Source of the DNA: Acidobacteriota bacterium
GTDB lineage: Bacteria > Acidobacteriota > HRBIN11
Direction of reading: 5' to 3'
DNA length: 24,669 nucleotides
Assembly (NCBI GenBank): GCA_025061865.1
Contig: JANXAA010000002.1
Span: 1 to 24,669, forward strand
The notes under the pieces were generated by a model. That model was not told the DNA's origin. It saw only the letters and a program-made list of their open reading frames with translations, and did not search any database. The translations under genes were made by a program, and so were the position numbers. Below, piece after piece: positions 7,891-15,272 of this stretch. Each line of letters opens with the position of its first letter. Within the stretch, counting starts at the first letter, position 1.

Positions 7891-8387
7891 GGGGGAGGCC
7901 CCTTACGCTGGAGGGATCGGACGTAGCTCAGCACAGCCCAGGTCTCCGTCGGCGACAGGGCCTCCCGATAAGGCGGCATGACGACACCCCCGCCCCGAAG
8001 AGTCTCATAAAGGGAGGTATCCTTCTTTTGAGCGACGAACGGACCCGTGATATCGTAAGGCCGAGACTTCAGCTTCTTGGCGACCGGACCCGTGCCCTTG
8101 GCCATCGGACCATGACAGACGACGCAGTAAGTCCGAAAGAGCTGGCGGCCCGCTTCGACGGCTTCCGGCGTGATGGCCGTCGGACCCGGCCGCCAGGCCG
8201 TCGCCTGGGGGACGGTCCCCTCTGGGGGCAGAGGCATCCAGACTTCAAAGGGCCGGACGGCGGGCTGTTCGACCATGTCCCGGCTCCAGGGCCACCCGAA
8301 GACGAGGCCCGTCATTAGGCCCAGGCCCAGGACCGGTAATCCGAGTCGTAGGAGTCTATGGAGCCTCAAGCTGAACCTCTTCAACAC
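7887..8387 (-). CDS. actE: Alternative Complex III subunit ActE (monoheme cytochrome c)
   Basis: This is a 166-aa exported cytochrome c. An N-terminal basic/hydrophobic segment (residues 1-31) serves as signal or anchor. The heme motif CVVCH lies near residue 88, in GRQLFRTYCVVCHGPMAKG. The likely axial Met is in GGGVVMPPYREALSPTETW near residue 136. It would carry electrons from ActA/ActB to the oxidase or a soluble carrier. The longest frame starts at GTG 8385-8387, overlapping actD by 32 bp; a TTG at 8367-8369 has a better-placed AAGAGG ribosome-binding site and may be the true start. It ends in a 4-bp overlap with actF. Confidence 0.92.
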   Translation of the reverse strand: MLKRFSLRLHRLLRLGLPVLGLGLMTGLVFGWPWSRDMVEQPAVRPFEVWMPLPPEGTVPQATAWRPGPTAITPEAVEAGRQLFRTYCVVCHGPMAKGTGPVAKKLKSRPYDITGPFVAQKKDTSLYETLRGGGVVMPPYREALSPTETWAVLSYVRSLQRKGPPP

Positions 8388-8859
8388 CAGCGTTTTGTAA
8401 GATCGCTTGCACGACGGGCTGGCCGCTTACAGGACACTGCACGAAGACACCGAAGCAGTCTTCTGCCACTCTGGGGTCGTAGGTCGTCGAGACGGCTCGC
8501 CTCGGTAGACGGCTGTGAACCAGGAATCCCACCAGGGTCCCCAGGGCACCCAAAAGAATTGTCAATTCAAAGGCGATAATGATAAACGGCGGAATCGACA
8601 CGATGGGCTTGGCCCCTGTCGGGATCGGCCATTGCAGAGACGTGCCGATCGTCAGGACGAAGCCGCTAAGGCCCCCCAGCAGGGCGCCGACCAGGGTCCA
8701 CAGTCGCACGGGGCTGGGTCGTCCGTCGAGTACGGCCAAGACCGCCGGGTCCGGCACGGGCAGGAAGACCGTGATGTCCTGAAAACCGGCCCGTCGTAAG
8801 TCCCGGACAGCCTGGACCACAGCCGCCGCCTCGGTGAAAACGCCTCGGACACCCGTCAT
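8356..8859 (-). CDS. actD: Alternative Complex III subunit ActD (DUF3341)
   Basis: This 167-aa DUF3341 protein has a ferredoxin-fold-like N-terminal part (GVFTEAAAVVQAVRDLRRAG, FQDITVFLPVP). Two transmembrane helices follow (near residues 57-75 and 90-112), with the PIVSIPPFIIIAFELTILLGA segment characteristic of ActD. The C-terminal soluble part includes DCFGVFVQC. ActD stabilises the periplasmic/membrane interface of ACIII. The ATG at 8857-8859 is preferred; an upstream in-frame TTG at 8883 would start inside a GGCAG-type repeat. It overlaps actE. Confidence 0.92.
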   Translation of the reverse strand: MTGVRGVFTEAAAVVQAVRDLRRAGFQDITVFLPVPDPAVLAVLDGRPSPVRLWTLVGALLGGLSGFVLTIGTSLQWPIPTGAKPIVSIPPFIIIAFELTILLGALGTLVGFLVHSRLPRRAVSTTYDPRVAEDCFGVFVQCPVSGQPVVQAILQNAGVEEVQLEAP

Positions 8860-8879
8860 GGTCGGGGTTTCCCCTTGGG

Positions 8880-8895
8880 GCAAATGGGCAGGTGG
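8880..8895 (+). repeat. Short octad array (two units)
   Basis: Two 8-bp words, GCAAATGG and GCAGGTGG, match the units seen in the larger arrays at 10222 and 13373. They lie between the actC stop and the actD start, in the same orientation relative to the downstream gene as in the larger gaps. Confidence 0.5.
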
Positions 8896-8897
8896 GC

Positions 8898-10217
8898 CTA
8901 GGACCCTAGTTCGTCACTCCGTCGCCCCAAAACTGCCTTCACCTCGGCCATTGGGATGACTGGAAAGTGCTTCACAAATAGAAGGAACCCCAGGAAGAAC
9001 CAGGCAAAACCGCCTGCCATGATACTGTACTCGACCCATCGGGGCCGGTAGATGGCGTCCGCCCAATACCAGGGCTCGTAGTCGAAGGATAGGGAGCCCG
9101 TGATGATGATGAACCGCTCGAGCCACATCCCGACGTTGATCAGCAAGGCGATGACCCACAGGGCCCAGACGTGGGTCCGCACCTGCCGGACCAGGAGCGT
9201 CAGGGGGACGACCGAATTACAGAAGACCATCAGCCAGAATAGGGGCGCATAGGTTCCCAAGGCCCGTTCCCGGAAGACGGCCTGCTCAAAGGCATTCCCG
9301 CTGTATCCCGCTATAAAGAACTCGCATCCATAGGCATACGTGACGATTAAGGAAGTCACGACGATGAGCTTGGCCACGTTCTCCAGGTGGCGGTCTGTGA
9401 TGTAGTCTTTCAAACCAAGGAGCCGGCGGAGGGGAATCGTCAACGTGAGGACCATCGCCAAACCCGAAAGGATGGCACCTGCCACGAAGTATGGGGCAAA
9501 GATCGTACTATGCCAACCGGGTACGAGGGCCATCGCAAAGTCCCAGGAGACGACGCTATGGACCGACACGACCAGGGGCGTCGCCAGGGCAGCCAGCAGG
9601 AGATAAGCGCTTCGGTAGTGCCGCCACTCTTCTTGCGTACCCCGCCAGCCAAGCGACAGGAACTGGTACACCCGGCGCCGCCACCCGGCTGTTCGCTCCC
9701 GGAGGGCTGCCAGGTCGGGGATCAGGCCGACGTATAAGAAGACAGCGCTCACCATGAAGTAGGTCCCGACGGCAAACACGTCCCATATCAGGGGTGACCG
9801 GAAATTTACCCACAGGCCCCGTTGATTCGGGTAGGGGATCAGCCAGTAGAAGTACCAGGGCCGACCCAGGTGGATGATAGGAAACAGGCCAGCCGTCAGG
9901 ACGGCAAAGACGGTCATGGCCTCGGAAGTCCTCGAGATGGCCGCTCGCCAACGGGCCCGGAAGAGATACAGGATGGCCGAGATAAGCGTCCCCGAGTGGG
10001 CGATCCCGATCCAGAACACGAAGTTCGTGATGTAGACGGCCCATTGGACGGCACCCCGGTAGCCGGCGACACCAAGGCCCCGGGCCAATTGAACGGACCA
10101 CGCGTAGAGGGCCCAGGCCAAGACAGCCCCGACCAGGGCCAGCGCCGTATAATATCCCCGCCCTGGGGGTGCCAGGGTCCGCAGGACGTCCGCATGGATG
10201 CGACCGTAGGCGGCCAT
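8898..10217 (-). CDS. actC: Alternative Complex III subunit ActC (NrfD-like quinol-binding membrane protein)
   Basis: This is a 439-aa integral membrane protein of the NrfD/PsrC family with about ten hydrophobic segments. Recognisable stretches are TNFVFWIGIAHSGTLISAIL near residue 66, a HLGRPWYFYWLIPYPNQRG stretch near residue 125, HSVVSWDFAMALVPGWHSTI near residue 230, and NVGMWLERFIIITGSL near residue 365, the latter shared by ActC proteins. It supplies the quinol site next to the ActB iron-sulfur chain. The ATG at 10215-10217 (MAAYGRIHADVL) is chosen; in-frame upstream starts (ATG 10235, TTG 10250) would translate a GGCA-type repeat and have no homology-like content. A 144-bp repeat-filled gap separates it from actB. 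Confidence 0.93.
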   Translation of the reverse strand: MAAYGRIHADVLRTLAPPGRGYYTALALVGAVLAWALYAWSVQLARGLGVAGYRGAVQWAVYITNFVFWIGIAHSGTLISAILYLFRARWRAAISRTSEAMTVFAVLTAGLFPIIHLGRPWYFYWLIPYPNQRGLWVNFRSPLIWDVFAVGTYFMVSAVFLYVGLIPDLAALRERTAGWRRRVYQFLSLGWRGTQEEWRHYRSAYLLLAALATPLVVSVHSVVSWDFAMALVPGWHSTIFAPYFVAGAILSGLAMVLTLTIPLRRLLGLKDYITDRHLENVAKLIVVTSLIVTYAYGCEFFIAGYSGNAFEQAVFRERALGTYAPLFWLMVFCNSVVPLTLLVRQVRTHVWALWVIALLINVGMWLERFIIITGSLSFDYEPWYWADAIYRPRWVEYSIMAGGFAWFFLGFLLFVKHFPVIPMAEVKAVLGRRSDELGS

Positions 10218-10221
10218 AGGT

Positions 10222-10406
10222 CGGCAACTCGGCATTCGGCCATTCGGCAAACCGGCAGTTGGGCAGATGGGCAGATGAGGAGAAATAAGGCGTAAGGGTC
10301 ACCTATGGACGTCCACCCTTCCTTGGACAACCCCAAGGGGTTGCCTCCGTGCCCTATTTCCCTACCTCCCTACCTGTCCATCTGCCAAACTGCCTATTTG
10401 CCGACC
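10222..10406. repeat. Facing pair of 8-bp word arrays between actB and actC
   Basis: Plus-strand words of 7-8 bp run at 10222-10277 (CGGCAACT, CGGCATT, CGGCCATT, CGGCAAAC, CGGCAGTT, GGGCAGAT, GGGCAGAT). Opposite-strand words run at 10352-10406 (minus reading CGGCAAAT, AGGCAGTT, TGGCAGAT, GGACAGGT, AGGGAGGT, AGGGAAAT). Between them lie a palindrome AACCCC-AA-GGGGTT (10331-10344) and TAAGGGTCACC (10293-10303), an 11-mer also present at 13600-13610. The right-hand array overlaps the last codons of actB. Confidence 0.75.
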
Positions 10407-13355
10407 GGCCGGATTCCTGAAGGGCTGAATGCCCCAACTCCCGAATTTCTTCAAATACGTGACCGCCGGCCGAGTATTCAACTCAGCCAGGACATGATAG
10501 CCCCGAGGGTCCCGGGCTAGGCGGGCGACTCGACTCTCGGGGTCGTTCAAGTCACCGAAGACGATGGCGTCCGTCGGACAGGTTTGGGCGCAGGCGGGTA
10601 CGACGTCGCCGTCTCGCAGGGGTCGACCCTCGTCCTTGGCCTGGTCCTTGGCCGCCTGGATGCGCTGGATGCAGAATGTGCACTTCTCCACGACCCCCTT
10701 GGACCGGACCGTCACGTCGGGATTCAGTTGAAGGTGCAAGGGGTCGGGCCATACAGGGTCCAACCAGTTGAAACACCGGACTTTGTACGGGCAGTTGTTA
10801 GCGCAGTACCGAGTCCCGACGCATTGATTATAGACCATGGCATTGAGGCCCTCGGGGTTGTGGTACGTCGCATAAACAGGGCACACCGGTTCACAGGGTG
10901 CATTGTCGCAGTGCTGGCACAGCATGGGGACAAAACGGACATCGGGATATTCACCGACGGCCTCGAGGTAGCGTTCGACCCGAATCCAAGCCATCTCCCG
11001 TCGGAGGGCCACTTCTGCCTTGCCGACGACAGGGATGTTGTTCTCGGCGTAACAGGCGGCTACGCAGGCGTTGCAACCGATGCAGGCGTTCAGGTCGATG
11101 ACCATCCCCCAGCGATAGCCCGGATGTTCGTGCTTGGGGTACATGTCCGGGACCGGCCGTTCTGGGACAGAGGGGTGAACCTCTTCGACGGTGACGACTC
11201 GGGCGATGCCCCGCCCGAGCTGACGGTCCCGAGCTGCCGTCGAGACCAGGGGGTACCGCCGACCCGTCTTCGTCAGGCGGACCCGCACCGAAAGCCAGAC
11301 CCGCCCGCCGGAGATGGCCTCCGGTCGGGGGCTCAGGAGCTCGATGGGATTCGCCCCCCGGGCCTGCGCATACCGCCCGTACTGGGTGTGGCCCTGCCCG
11401 ATAGGGACGGCCACGACGTCGGGTCGCAGACCTTCGTATACGTATACGGGAAGTTCGATCTTTCCATACGGAGAAGCCAGCTCGACGACGTCGCCCATGG
11501 CGACGCTCAGGCGGCGGGCCGTCTCGGGATGGACCTCGACCCAAGCGTCCCAGACGACCTTCGTCACGGGGTCCGGGATTTCCTGAAGCCACGGACGGTT
11601 GGCGCCCCGACCATCGAAGTGATGCAAGGACGGGTAGACCAAGAGCGTCCAGCTCTCGGACGGCGGACCCTCCAGGACCAGCGGCTCCAACTTCGTCTGG
11701 AAGACCTCCGAGGTAAGCCGGACCGGTTCGGACGGAACAGTCTCCCACACGCCACCCTGCCGCAGGACGTCCTGCCAAAAGGCTTCGAAGTCCCGGTCCG
11801 GAGCCAGCCGCTGGTGGAGCGCCTGCCAGCGTTCCCGCAGATATGTATAGAAGTCCGGCCACGGGAGCTTCGAGGCCACGTCCTCACCCACCGAACGAGC
11901 GACCGCCAGGAGGATGTCTCCCGGGGCCCGTGTCCGAAACAGGGGCCGCATGACGGGCTGAAGCAGGCCGTGAACGCCGACTTGAGGTTCATAATCCCCC
12001 CACGACTCCAGGGGCGTATGAATTGGCAGGACCAAGTGGGCCCGGGCTGTCGTCTCATCCATGAAACTGGCGAGGGCCGCCACGAAGGGGACTTTCGCTA
12101 AGGCCTGCTCAAAGCCCAGACTCCGGGGCAGGGTAAATACCGGGTTGACGTCCAGGAGGAGGAGCGCTTCGACCTGACCGGCCCCCATCGCCGCGACCAG
12201 GTCCCGAAGTTCACTGAACCGGCTCACATGCCCGAGATGCGAGTCAGGCCCGAAGACGACGGTCCGACCGACATAACCGGCCACGTAATTGAGTAAATGG
12301 ATAGCCACGAGGGTCGCCGTCGCATTTGATCCCGTCCCGGCCACACTCCCGCCGATGGCGAGGCCGGGGTCGGCCTCGACAAAAAGCCGAGCCAACTGAC
12401 GAATCCGGTCGGACGGGACGTCGGTCCGGGCGGCAACGGTCTCTGGGTCGTAGGGCCGGACCCACTCCGTGAGGCGCCGAACTTCGTCGGCCGGCAGGGA
12501 TGGAGCGGCCCGGCCCTCGGCGAGGATCACGTGAATCATCGCCAGGGCGAGGAAGGCCTCCGTACCGGGCCGAATAGGGACCCATGCGTCCGCATTCGCC
12601 GCCGTCAGGGATAAGCGGGGCTCGACGTGGATAAACCGACCCACCTGGGCCCCGTCCCGGACGGCGCGGACCCCCTCGACAAAGGCCCGGGCAAAGCGGA
12701 CATTGGACAACCACGTCTCTAAGAAATCCGCTCCGAAGGAGATGAGTACGCGGGCCGCCTCGATGCGGTAGTCCGGGATGGCGTCCCGGCCGAAGGCGAT
12801 CCGGCTGGCCGTCCGCAGGGCCTCATAGGCGAAAGGCTCGTAGATGATGCGCCGAGGGATGCCGAGGGCCTCCATCCAGTCCTGGACGAGATGGTCCAAG
12901 CTTCCCGTCTGCAGGGGTGTGATGAGGGCGATGCGGTCTGCCCGACCTTGACGCCGGAGCTCGGCTAACTGCTCGATGAGGAGCCGTTCAGCGTCCTCCC
13001 AGGAAAGGGGTCGGAATCCCCCGGACGGCCGTTTCCGCAAGGGCTGGCGAATTCGGTCCGGATTGTACAGGCCCTGCAAGGCGGCCTGGCCTCGAACACA
13101 GAGGCGGCCTCGGTTCACCGGATGGGCTGGATTCCCTTCGACCTTGATAGCCCGGCCCTCCCGCGTCTTGACGAGCAGGCCGCACCCAGCCGGGCATTCC
13201 CGACATACGGTCGCATACCAGGCCGCTACGCCCGGGACAACATCCTCCGGCGGGATCACGTAAGGAAGGAGCCTCCGGGCACGCCGCCGACAGCCCTCTA
13301 AGGCGGCGGCCGTCGCCGTGACACCCAAGGCCTTCAAAAAGTCCCGACGTCGCAT
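10362..13355 (-). CDS. actB: Alternative Complex III subunit ActB (molybdopterin-oxidoreductase-like plus four-cluster Fe-S domain)
   Basis: This 997-aa protein is the electron-transfer core of ACIII. It begins with a Tat motif, RRRDFLKALG. Residues 45-700 resemble the large subunit of molybdopterin oxidoreductases, including an N-terminal C51-x2-C54-x3-C58-x27-C86 cysteine set. Residues 751-950 form a ferredoxin-like domain with CIGCNACVAACY, CQHCDNAPCEPVCP, CVGTRYCANNCPYKVRC and CTFC...CAQTCP motifs, enough for four clusters (three 4Fe-4S and one 3Fe-4S expected). The last 16 residues (PAGRQIGSLADGQVGR) are encoded by the intergenic octad array and are probably a repeat-derived extension. 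The start is ATG at 13353-13355. Length is normal for the family. Confidence 0.95.
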   Translation of the reverse strand: MRRRDFLKALGVTATAAALEGCRRRARRLLPYVIPPEDVVPGVAAWYATVCRECPAGCGLLVKTREGRAIKVEGNPAHPVNRGRLCVRGQAALQGLYNPDRIRQPLRKRPSGGFRPLSWEDAERLLIEQLAELRRQGRADRIALITPLQTGSLDHLVQDWMEALGIPRRIIYEPFAYEALRTASRIAFGRDAIPDYRIEAARVLISFGADFLETWLSNVRFARAFVEGVRAVRDGAQVGRFIHVEPRLSLTAANADAWVPIRPGTEAFLALAMIHVILAEGRAAPSLPADEVRRLTEWVRPYDPETVAARTDVPSDRIRQLARLFVEADPGLAIGGSVAGTGSNATATLVAIHLLNYVAGYVGRTVVFGPDSHLGHVSRFSELRDLVAAMGAGQVEALLLLDVNPVFTLPRSLGFEQALAKVPFVAALASFMDETTARAHLVLPIHTPLESWGDYEPQVGVHGLLQPVMRPLFRTRAPGDILLAVARSVGEDVASKLPWPDFYTYLRERWQALHQRLAPDRDFEAFWQDVLRQGGVWETVPSEPVRLTSEVFQTKLEPLVLEGPPSESWTLLVYPSLHHFDGRGANRPWLQEIPDPVTKVVWDAWVEVHPETARRLSVAMGDVVELASPYGKIELPVYVYEGLRPDVVAVPIGQGHTQYGRYAQARGANPIELLSPRPEAISGGRVWLSVRVRLTKTGRRYPLVSTAARDRQLGRGIARVVTVEEVHPSVPERPVPDMYPKHEHPGYRWGMVIDLNACIGCNACVAACYAENNIPVVGKAEVALRREMAWIRVERYLEAVGEYPDVRFVPMLCQHCDNAPCEPVCPVYATYHNPEGLNAMVYNQCVGTRYCANNCPYKVRCFNWLDPVWPDPLHLQLNPDVTVRSKGVVEKCTFCIQRIQAAKDQAKDEGRPLRDGDVVPACAQTCPTDAIVFGDLNDPESRVARLARDPRGYHVLAELNTRPAVTYLKKFGSWGIQPFRNPAGRQIGSLADGQVGR

Positions 13356-13372
13356 CGAAGCCGCCTAGAAAA

Positions 13373-13652
13373 ACAGTTAGGCAGGTGGGCAGTCGGGCAG
13401 ATAGGCAGGTAGACCGATGGACACGTAGCCTATCTCGAAACGCCGGCAGTCATGCCGGCGTCAAGAACCATCGAGCGATAGCATTCATACGGGCGTCTGA
13501 AAACACGCCCGCCGGGTTAGCCGTACGGACAGTCCCCGGACCTGTGAACCACCCGAACCCTTTCGGGTGACCCCAGGGGGACCCTTACACGGGCAACCCT
13601 AAGGGTCACCCCTACTCCCTATCTGCCGACCTACCCATTTGCCGGCTTGCCT
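13373..13652. repeat. actA-actB intergenic composite repeat
   Basis: Seven 8-bp words in perfect register run at 13373-13428 (ACAGTTAG, GCAGGTGG, GCAGTCGG, GCAGATAG, GCAGGTAG, ACCGATGG, ACACGTAG). Opposite-strand words lie at 13611-13652 (minus reading AGGCAAGC, CGGCAAAT, GGGTAGGT, CGGCAGAT, AGGGAGTA). The core between them is dense in hairpins: a 9-bp stem ACGCCGGCA/TGCCGGCGT (13440-13461), GGGCGT/ACGCCC (13491-13510), ACCCGAA/TTCGGGT (13551-13568), and GGGTGACC with a distant GGTCACCC. This accounts for the whole 305-bp gap; no gene is seen in it. Confidence 0.75.
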
Positions 13653-13660
13653 TACGGCCT

Positions 13661-14155
13661 TCAGTAATGACACACCAGACAATCTATGGAAGCCTTCCGC
13701 TGGCGATGGCAATCGACGCACCATCCCATATTGAGAGAGGCCACCTGACGGACCCGGACCATGCGCTCGACAGGTCCATGACAGGTTTGACAACTTATAT
13801 CCGCCCGGACGTGCCGCTTGTGACTGAAGCGGACAAACGCCGGAAGCGTATGGACCCGGACCCACGGGATGGGCTCCTTCCGCGCCCAGTATGCCTTCAG
13901 CTTCCCAATCTCAGGATGGTCCGACTCGATGGAGGCGTGGCACCCCATACAGCGCTCCATGGAGGGGACACCGGCGACGGGGGACCAGCGGGCGTACGTG
14001 TGACAGTACAGGCAAGGAATTTGATAATCCCCGGCGTGGACCTTGTGGTTGAAGGCCATCGGCTGAGCGGGCGCGCCGGCACGGAGCGAACAGCCGGCCA
14101 GAGCGACGCCCAGGACCCCGTACCCGATGATTGTTCTACAATCCGAATTGAAAAT
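13661..14155 (-). CDS. actA: Alternative Complex III subunit ActA (pentaheme cytochrome c, lipoprotein)
   Basis: This protein of about 160 aa has five CXXCH heme motifs in order: CLYCH, CMGCH, CQTCH, CVDCH, CLVCH. Conserved ActA context is clear: MAFNHKVHAGDYQIPCLYCH, IPWVRVHTLPAFVRFSHKRH and ASLNMGWCVDCHR. A short hydrophobic stretch ends in lipobox ALAGC, so it is predicted to be lipid-anchored in place of the N-terminal helix seen in other ActA proteins. The start is unclear: the frame is open far upstream, but no ATG, GTG or TTG lies within about 35 codons before the signal peptide. ATT at 14153-14155 is used here as a placeholder; CTG at 14165-14167 is another option. It is the first gene of actABCDEF. 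Confidence 0.88.
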   Translation of the reverse strand: MFNSDCRTIIGYGVLGVALAGCSLRAGAPAQPMAFNHKVHAGDYQIPCLYCHTYARWSPVAGVPSMERCMGCHASIESDHPEIGKLKAYWARKEPIPWVRVHTLPAFVRFSHKRHVRADISCQTCHGPVERMVRVRQVASLNMGWCVDCHRQRKASIDCLVCHY

Positions 14156-14212
14156 GGAGAGTGGCAGATGGAAAGAGGGGGGACGACGAGTGAATAGCCC
14201 ATGGGAAAGGGG

Positions 14213-14237
14213 GGCGAGTCGCAATTCGCGACCCGCC
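14213..14237. repeat. Palindromic (REP-like) element
   Basis: GGCG-A-GTCGC, loop AATTC, GCGAC-C-CGCC: a stem of 9 pairs with one mismatch. The GGGCGA/TCGCCC theme is shared with the longer palindrome at 18942-18969. Confidence 0.5.
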
Positions 14238-14387
14238 GTCCGCCCTTCGCCACGCCCTGTCCTTCGGGGGATTCCGGATCGAACCCACATACCCGAGCCG
14301 CCGGGCCCATGAGAATAACGTATGCTTGGCCTTTTCCACCGCCCAGGGACTAGGATAAATCCCCTTGCGACCTTCGAGCGGGCTCCC

Positions 14388-14415
14388 AAAAAACCCTGCT
14401 CGCTAGAGCGGGGTT
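14388..14415 (-). terminator. Rho-independent terminator upstream of actA
   Basis: Read on the minus strand, AACCCCGCTC, loop TAGC, GAGCAGGGTT forms a 10-bp stem with one G-T pair, immediately followed by a run of six T (14388-14393, two of which lie in the stem). It would end transcripts from the small exported-protein gene at 14756-15145 and isolate the act operon. Confidence 0.8.
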
Positions 14416-14602
14416 CCCCCAAGTCCATAGAATACGGGATGGGGGGAGATCTATGCTCGTCGATAGACTCCATCCACGTCCTGTAAGCTACACCCCAGGC
14501 TAAGATAACCCAAATTGCGATCTGCAGGACACGATGCGGGCACGAGTCGCCCCCACCCGCATCCCATGGACCCCGCCTGGCGAGCGGGGCGGCATCCAAA
14601 AT

Positions 14603-14677
14603 GCGTTAGGGATTAGGGGGTCCGGGGTCAAGTACCAGGCTTGGTTCAGAGCCCTGGCCCCAGACCCCCGGTCCCTG
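14603..14677. repeat. Heptad array with inverted halves
   Basis: Plus-strand heptads in register include GGGATTA, GGGGGTC, CGGGGTC, AAGTACC, AGGCTTG (14609-14643). The right half reads as similar words on the minus strand (GGGACCG, GGGGTCT, GGGGCCA, GGGCTCT). GCGTTAGG (14603-14610) also occurs within the array at 22618-22659. Confidence 0.5.
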
Positions 14678-14755
14678 AAAACACGCCGTTACGTCGCCAC
14701 GACGCCGAGAATCCTGAGGGGGCAGACGCGACGCCTGCCCTCGGGTCCATCGGGC

Positions 14756-15145
14756 TTACCGGGCCGGCTGAACGGACTGGACCATTAAGAGTTTGGTCCC
14801 ATCCCTTTCGATGACCGTCCCCGTGACGGACACCCGGCGAGCGGCATACTCTTTCACCTTCTGGAAAGCTTCTGGATTTTCCATCATGTCACCAGCCAAG
14901 ATGTAAATCTTGCCGTCGTCGGCCAGCAGGCCCGCCGGGACGCTGCCCTCGATACACATCTTAGCACACTTCGCATGGCCACTGCCCTTGGCGCCCTTCG
15001 CGAAGAAGCAGGCCGTGTCAATGACCTCTCCGGTCACCGTCACCGCCTTACTTCCCTTTTCGCCAGCCCAACTTCCAAGAACTGGCAGAAAGGCCATGGA
15101 AGCGACCCACAGGACGCTCAGACTTAAGACCGTCCATCGCTGCAT
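14756..15145 (-). CDS. Small exported protein with conserved cysteines, 129 aa
   Basis: A signal peptide (residues 1 to about 27, hydrophobic VLSLSVLWVASMAFLPVLG, likely cut after SWA) precedes a domain of about 100 residues. The pattern GEVIDTACFFAKGAKGSGH is followed by AKCAKMCIEGSVPAGLL, a DDGKIYILAG strand, then VSVTGTVIERDGTKLLMV. I recall this as a conserved uncharacterised periplasmic family with a C...C-x3-C...GLL pattern and a final OB-like VTGTV strand; I give no function. The three Cys and His could bind metal (inference). The start is ATG at 15143-15145 with a strong GGAGGT 6 nt upstream. It is followed by a terminator, so it is a single-gene unit upstream of actA. Confidence 0.8.
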   Translation of the reverse strand: MQRWTVLSLSVLWVASMAFLPVLGSWAGEKGSKAVTVTGEVIDTACFFAKGAKGSGHAKCAKMCIEGSVPAGLLADDGKIYILAGDMMENPEAFQKVKEYAARRVSVTGTVIERDGTKLLMVQSVQPAR

Positions 15146-15162
15146 GGTCGACCTCCCGAGAA

Positions 15163-15186
15163 GCTCATAGGCAGGCGGGCAGTTAG
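15163..15186 (+). repeat. Short octad array upstream of the exported-protein gene
   Basis: Three 8-bp units, GCTCATAG, GCAGGCGG, GCAGTTAG, match the ACIII-gap arrays and again lie just upstream of a minus-strand gene start with the same relative orientation. Confidence 0.5.
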
Positions 15187-15272
15187 GGACAAGCCCTCGA
15201 GATTGCTCAAGAAGAGAAAATTGTAGGTTTCATCCATGCCATTACTTGATACTTGAAGGGAGCGGTCTTTCG

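Larger units (their letters stand above)
14156..14755. other. 600-bp intergenic region upstream of actA
   Basis: This gap holds a REP-like palindrome (14213-14237), a rho-independent terminator for the upstream gene (14388-14415) and a heptad array (14603-14677). The actA promoter should lie between the terminator and 14155, but no convincing -35/-10 pair is visible there. The open frame continuing upstream from actA to 14599 looks non-coding and is not annotated. Confidence 0.55.

Noticed and set aside
10218..10250. N-terminal extension of ActC to 450 aa
   Set aside because: The added 11 residues lie inside the octad array and start at TTG; the ATG at 10217 begins the protein-like sequence.
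10222..10406. CRISPR array
   Set aside because: Units are 7-8 bp and contiguous with no spacers; no cas genes are nearby.
10584..12101. 505-codon open frame on the plus strand
   Set aside because: It is fully antisense to actB, whose motifs are unmistakable; it is a codon-bias shadow.
14265..14300. T-loop-like GGTTCGATCC on the minus strand, suggesting a tRNA
   Set aside because: The flanking bases do not pair as a T stem and no anticodon arm or acceptor stem can be drawn.
14156..14599. Upstream extension of actA giving a 312-aa protein
   Set aside because: The added part translates a terminator, a palindrome and repeat words, and places a lipoprotein signal peptide in the middle of the protein.
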